NCBI GenBank assembly: GCA_001692895.1
Contig: KV748195.1
Coordinates: forward strand, 2,170,001 to 2,234,000
Length of the DNA stretch: 64,000 bases
Direction of reading: 5' to 3'
Source: Cenococcum geophilum 1.58
Taxonomy: Eukaryota; Ascomycota; Dothideomycetes; Gloniales; Gloniaceae
Of the stretch, positions 59,401 through 64,000 are shown in pieces. Below the pieces are notes generated by a model that was not told the DNA's origin, did not search any database, and worked only from the letters and a program-made list of their open reading frames with translations. Made by a program: the position numbers and the translations under genes. Numbering within the stretch: the stretch's first letter is position 1; every line of letters begins with the position of its first letter.

Positions 59401-60690
59401 ATAAGACGTTATTAATATAGCTTTAAAAGGTACCTAGGCTATTATATACGCTAAAGGGCATAATAGTATATTTAAATTAGCTAAAGCGCGATATAAATAC
59501 GGTTTTTTATTTATTACTTTCCCGTATTTAGAGATAGTTAAAGGCGGCGATAATATTAAGCTTAGTATAGATTTTAGCTTAACTAAGCCGCTTAAGGGTC
59601 TTACGTATAAGCGGTACTAGGTATTAGTTTTTAATTATAATAGTATTAAGTCCTCTATAGTTAATATAGAATTAAATACCTCCTTTTAGCTTCCTAGTAA
59701 GAAGGATAGGGGTAGCTGCTAGTTATATACTAGGACGAATAAATCCTTCATTAAGGTGCTTATTAATATACTTTTTTATAACTAAGAGTTTATCTTTTAA
59801 TATTAGGTAGGGTCTCTTATAAGGTAGCATTTTTCCTTATTTAATATTAATAGTATAGTTATTAGGTTAATATAGGGGGAGTATATCTACGCCCTTTTAT
59901 AAGTATATATTAGTAAAGTTATAATACCTCTTAGGGAGGAGCTTACAGAGTTCTTTGTTAGTAAGTCCTTTTTTAAGCTTTATAAACTTTTTAAAGTCTA
60001 AAGGTAAAAGTCCGTAGAGTTCTATAGGGGCGCCGTCTTTTAAAAGGTTAATTATATCTATCCTATTACTATAGAGGACGTAGTCCTATTCTTTATTAAG
60101 CTTATATAATTATAATTAGGAAGCTATAGTAATGGTCTAGCCTTTTTTATATGCTATATAGTAAAAGGCTGGGGTACTTATATAGTAGTAGTTAGTTATA
60201 GGTAGAGTAATAAGGGGTTCCTTAGGTTAATACCCTAGGGAGTAAATAGAGGCGGCTAGGTTATGTTCTAGGCAAGTCTCTCTATAGTATTTAGAGTTAA
60301 AGGTTACTTTTTTTTCTAGTTAATGGCAGGGTTATATTATTTAAGCTAGTTTATTTTAAGGATAATAGGGTAGTTAGTAAGTGGTATAATATAGGCCTAG
60401 AGTTCTTTCTAGTGCCTATTTATATCTAAGTAGAGTTATACTATATAGGTAATCTTCTATATAGTATAATTACCATTAGTAAGTTATAGGGTGTAGGCTT
60501 TAGTAAGGGGTAAGGCAGATAGATTGTAAGTACATATAAATTAGGTATCTATAAATTTATTAATAGCTTTGCAATTAGTTATAAAACGGCTTTTATATTA
60601 TTTTTTAGTAGTAGTTCCTATTATAGGTAAAACTATCCATTTCTATCTATTTATTTTTACTAAGTTATCTATTAAGTAAGTCAATATATA
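56481..60690 (-). pseudogene. Gypsy-B b 3' region and pol
   Basis: Palindrome at 56647-56669, chromodomain-like end about 56850-57060, integrase about 57400-58250, RNase H about 58450-58870, RT about 59050-59900, protease near 60500. The palm motif at 59360-59371 reads YLGD, a different change from the Asp-to-Asn seen in other copies. Stops throughout. Confidence 0.8.
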
Positions 60691-62457
60691 GATCCCTCTA
60701 TCATTAGGGCGTTTTAACCTACAACTTAAAGCTAGAACTTAGCGTTTTCCGCTTTTATATCTAACTCTACCACTATTACTATATCTTTGTCTTATACAGT
60801 AATAGTATATAGCAACGTATTTAGTATTTAGGGTATTAGGTTAAGTATTAGGCGGTAGCTACTAAACCCAGTTATTAGGTAGTTTAGGTTATTATAATAG
60901 CAGCCTTCTTAATAGTATTTATAGCAGCGTCCTAGTTTCTAAAGTGGCTTATACTTTCTATTTAGGAGTTTTTACGGAAAGGTTAGTATAGAGAGGTTAA
61001 TATTAGCTCTAGTAGTATTTAAGATAGTAGGCGTTAGGAGCTTAGTATATATAGGTTTAGTAAGTCTAGAGGGCTTTTATAGGGAGGTCTTTAGGTAAGG
61101 GTTAGCAGTAGTAATCTAATTTAGTTGTCGTTTAATCTTCTATAAGGCTGCTACTATATTATAAATATTATTATAGTTATAGCTAGCGGCTGCGTAACTA
61201 AGGCAATAAGTAACTTTTTTAAGGAGATCTTTTTAGTCTTTAGTATTATCTTAGGCGAGGGCTCTAGTATATTTCTAGAATTTAATATAAAACTTATTAA
61301 ATAATTTAATAGAGCTTATTTTTAGGGTATGTAGTTTAGCTCGGTTAGTAGCTAGTAGGTTATAGTTATAGTATATTAGGTTAAAATCGTCTAAGACTTC
61401 TTAGTAGAACTACTACTTTTAGGGGCTACTAGTCTCCTATTAGGCGAAGAGTCTATTAAATAGTATACCCTTTATTCGCCTAATAATATAGCTAATCTTA
61501 GTATCTTCTATAGGAAAAAAGTAGGTACTCTAAGTTAGTTTTTCGCGGATTTATATCTTCTAGTAGCTATATTTCTTACGGTCTCCCTAAAAAACTAGGG
61601 GATTAAGGTAGCGTATATTAGACCCTATAATGGCAGCTTAGGTGTAATTATTATAGCTTTTATTATCGCTGCTTTAGTAGGGGTTCCTATTAGGTAAAGC
61701 TGCTTAGCGCTAACCCTCTATTAAGTATTAAGTAGGTGAAGTTGCTAGGGGTATAGAGACTTAAGTGGCGTTATATATAGTAAAGAGGTATCTAGCGTTA
61801 TTATAAATGTGCTTATTAAGCTAAGATTATAGATATTTAATTATGCCTTCTTTTTTAGTAACTGTAGTAATTAGTATAATCTTAGCCTTCTTTAACTATT
61901 AGACGTCGCGTTTAGATATACGGAGGTTATCTTTAGTTTCTTAATATATATTATTAGCGAGCGCCTTATAAGCTTATAGGTCTTAGATAATATTGTAATC
62001 TTAGGTAGTACGCATTTTAGCTTATATAAGCTTTAGTTAATAGTTTTATAGAAGGCGGTAGTATTTATTAGGTTCTTATACTACTATTTTTATAAATATC
62101 TTAGTGTCTTATATTTTTATTTTAATAGGTAATAGCCCTTCTATTTACTTATCCGTAGTTATATAGTTAATAAAAAATAAGATATTATTAGTGTCCCTCT
62201 TCTTAAGAGTTAAGGCTAGGGCTAATAAATTGGATTCTTCTAGGATTAATTAGCATTGTAGGTTAAGTATAGGTATTAGATTATTCTTTAGGTTTAATAT
62301 AGTAGCTAGTAAGGAATATTATCTTACTATTATAGGTTCCTTAAAAGTATAAAGTAAGGTAATTTATAAATACGCTGCTTTTAGTAGCGCCTACAATATT
62401 ATAAAGATATAGAATTAGTTATAGGCTAAGCGTTAGTAGTAAAAAGGCGCAACGTAA
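60691..62457 (-). pseudogene. Gypsy-B b gag and leader
   Basis: Zinc-knuckle region near 60880-60960, coiled-coil-like part about 61880-61960, gag N-terminus near 62290, leader to 62457. The primer-binding site is at 62447-62455 (GCGCAACGT on the plus strand), 2 nt from the LTR. Confidence 0.75.
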
Positions 62458-63069
62458 TGTTATGGGATAGGGGTAGTAGCTACAGAGCGTGTGTATTCGA
62501 GGAGTCTATAAGACGTTGCGCGATCGATCGTAAGGGTCGAGGGCGTAAGGAGGTGATATAACGTATTCTATTAGTAAGCTACGCACATTAGTAAGCTGCG
62601 CACCAAAAATCACACCAAAAACCGGAAAATTTAAACCTTAATATCTTAATAATGACTAGGTAATAAATTCTAAAAACTTAATAGGTAATAGACAGCACTT
62701 AGAAATAGAGGCTATTAGATTTCTAAGAGCGAAACTTTTAAAATTTTTAAAATATTAAGGAAAAAGGTAAAATTTTATAAATTTGGGGCCAAAAAACTAC
62801 TATTTTAAAAACTATAAGCTTTTAACATTTAAATTTTTAATAGCCTTTAGATTTAGGTACTGCATATAATATATTAAATTTTTGGAATTTATTACCTAGT
62901 CGTTATTAAAATATTAAGGTTCGAATTTTCTGGTTTTTAGTGTAATTTTTAGTGCATAGCTTACTGATAGAATACGTTACCTACGCGTAGCTGACATAAG
63001 CTGTACGCGAGTTGTACGCGAGAGCACAGGGCTCTCCTATGGAGGCCCCTGCGGTGGGGTTCCGTAACA
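62458..63069 (-). repeat. Gypsy-B b 5' LTR, split by a MITE
   Basis: 193 bp of LTR in two pieces (62458-62560 and 62980-63069). Ends GGTTCCGTAACA. ACGTTGCGC at 62513-62521 pairs with the primer-binding site. The MITE entered at a TA. Confidence 0.9.
62561..62977. mobile_element. Tc1/mariner-type MITE (417 bp)
   Basis: Terminal inverted repeats ACGTATTCTATTAGTAAGCT and, at the other end read inward, ACGTATTCTATCAGTAAGCT. Flanked by TA on both sides (62559-62560, 62978-62979), the Tc1/mariner-type target duplication. Similarity of the arms extends to roughly 110 bp, so it can form a long hairpin. The left arm carries an extra ~20-bp repeat (AGTAAGCTACGCAC / AGTAAGCTGCGCAC). No coding capacity. 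Confidence 0.85.
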
Positions 63070-63074
63070 GTACT

Positions 63075-63574
63075 AAAAATTAACTTTAACCTCCAATATG
63101 CTTAACTAAGGTTTCTTAAAGTAAGTAGCTCTTCTCTTAACTTAAAAGGAAATAAAATGCTAAATTAAAAATTATAGAGCGTGAAAATGTAAAATACTTA
63201 TAAGAGATAGTTACTAGTAATAAGGATAAAAGGAAGAAAACTATGCATAAAGTTATTCTCTATAAGAGTAGTTGTTAAGACTAAGGATTTAGAACTAGCT
63301 TTAAAAAAGTAAACTCTTTTCCTAATTACTTATAGCAGTAAGGTAAGGTAAGAGTGCGGTAAAAGACTTTTAGTCTCTAAAAGTACTAGCTATTATAGTG
63401 CCGAGTATTCCTTAGATAAGCCTTACTTATAATTACTTTACGCATTCGTTATAGAGATAAAGAGAAAAAAGAGAAAGAGTTACTACTTATAGTAATAGGT
63501 GTCCTAAGTAACGGCTTACCTATAGAAGGATCTTTATAAAAGACCGTCTTTTAATAGAGCTATAATCCTTAAGA
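63075..63574. other. No recognisable gene
   Basis: AT-rich sequence, less TpA-saturated than the Gypsy copies. It continues the host sequence that Gypsy-B b entered at GTACT. No repeat or coding frame found. Confidence 0.4.
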
Positions 63575-63779
63575 TGTAATAAGATTATAATGTAATTAAA
63601 AGGGAGGAACGTATATAAAGGATAAGTAGAATTAACTGTAACTATAACGTAATCTCGGTTAATTACCGTTTATAAAGGCTTCCTCTCTTACTTCTTTCCT
63701 TCTATTTTCTTTCCTTAAAAGGGTTTAATTAAGCTTAGCTTATACAATCCTTATACTAATAAAGCAGTACGGCGTTATA
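63575..63779 (+). repeat. Possible 5' LTR of another LTR element (about 205 bp)
   Basis: Begins TGTAATAAGATTATAATG, has a TATATAAAGG box at about 63612-63621, a pyrimidine-rich tract (CTTCCTCTCTTACTTC) and ends GGCGTTATA (CA to TA). It is followed one base later by TGGTATAGCAGG, a tRNA-type primer-binding site start. This resembles copia-type layout. The partner LTR would be outside the window. Confidence 0.4.
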
Positions 63780-63780
63780 C

Positions 63781-63792
63781 TGGTATAGCAGG
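63781..63792 (+). promoter_or_regulatory. Possible tRNA-type primer-binding site
   Basis: TGGTATAGCAGG close to the end of the LTR-like block. In contrast to the Gypsy elements here, it starts with TGG, as expected for priming by a tRNA 3' end (CCA). Confidence 0.35.
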
Positions 63793-63885
63793 AAACTAGC
63801 TATTTATCTTTTAGGAAGCTTAAAGGAACTCTTTTAATAAGTAGTAGCGATTAAGTTGCTTAAATAAAAGGGTAGGAGGACTTTT

Positions 63886-64000
63886 ATGGATAAGAACTCG
63901 GCTAATTCTTCCCAAAGATTACCTTTTCTCTACCTACGCTACGGCCTCCTCCTTAGGTGCCTCCTCTCCTATAGGGACCTCTTCTATATTACGTTGCTTT
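63886..64000 (+). pseudogene. Possible gag start of the right-end LTR element (truncated by window)
   Basis: ATG at 63886 opens a frame of at least 38 codons (MDKNSANSSQ...) to the window end, without a stop. Its position about 105 bp downstream of the possible primer-binding site suits a gag. Too short to assign. Confidence 0.3.

Larger units (their letters stand above)
56288..63069 (-). mobile_element. Gypsy-B copy b, full length (6,782 bp including a MITE)
   Basis: LTRs at 56288-56480 and 62458-63069 (the latter enlarged by a 417-bp MITE) and a perfect 5-bp duplication GTACT (56283-56287, 63070-63074). About 6.36 kb without the MITE. Strongly RIPped. Apart from the MITE in its 5' LTR it has no insertions, so it is the best reference for the minus-strand copies. 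Confidence 0.93.

Noticed and set aside
1..64000. tRNA, rRNA or intact host genes
   Set aside because: I searched by eye for conserved tRNA boxes, rRNA segments and long uninterrupted frames and found none that I could defend.

Overview
The window is a transposon graveyard from what looks like a filamentous ascomycete (Pezizomycotina). It is AT-rich and full of TpA. Related copies differ almost only by C/T and G/A transitions, mostly CpA to TpA, and nearly every long reading frame is cut by TAA/TAG where CAA/CAG (Gln) or TGG (Trp) is expected. This is the signature of repeat-induced point mutation (RIP). I see no intact host gene, rRNA, tRNA or CRISPR array. The few open frames are short remnants of gag or RT, or antisense shadows of mutated genes.

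Layout. 1-4643 (+): 3' three quarters of a Gypsy-A element with its 3' LTR, inserted into an older minus-strand Gypsy-A fragment (4644-4949). 4950-20171 (-): an older element, Gypsy-C, broken by five insertions: a PIF/Harbinger-like MITE (7170-7879), a 1.3-kb non-LTR-type insertion with a minisatellite (8324-9625), a full-length 8.9-kb LTR element Gypsy-D (9766-18672, TSD GTAGC), a solo-LTR-like repeat (19287-19510), and at its right end Gypsy-B copy d. 20172-34982 (-): Gypsy-B d (TSD GCTAA), itself carrying Gypsy-B c (21063-27424, +) and a 2,077-bp tandem duplication that looks perfect. 34983-35508: a minus-strand Gypsy-A leader and LTR.

36390-38420 (+): a mutated RecQ-type helicase pseudogene. 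39415-39864 and 53218-55990 (-): one long unrecognised reading frame split by Gypsy-B a (39870-53212, TSD ACCCT). Gypsy-B a in turn holds a full-length, least-decayed Gypsy-A (43133-49013, TSD GATTT), a second solo-LTR-like repeat (51012-51263) and an 859-bp TRIM-like element (51290-52148, TSD GTCTC). 56288-63069 (-): Gypsy-B b (TSD GTACT), with a 417-bp Tc1/mariner-type MITE in its 5' LTR. 63575-64000: probable start of another LTR element.

How the parts relate. The Gypsy families encode gag, protease, RT, RNase H and integrase, with chromodomains recognisable in A, B and D. They share an unusual feature: the primer-binding site lies 2-3 nt from the LTR and is complementary to a stretch inside the LTR, as in self-priming Tf1/sushi-type elements. 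The TRIM has the termini and polypurine tract of Gypsy-B and is probably mobilised by it. Target-site duplications give a clear insertion chronology. Family names A-D are local labels, not database names.
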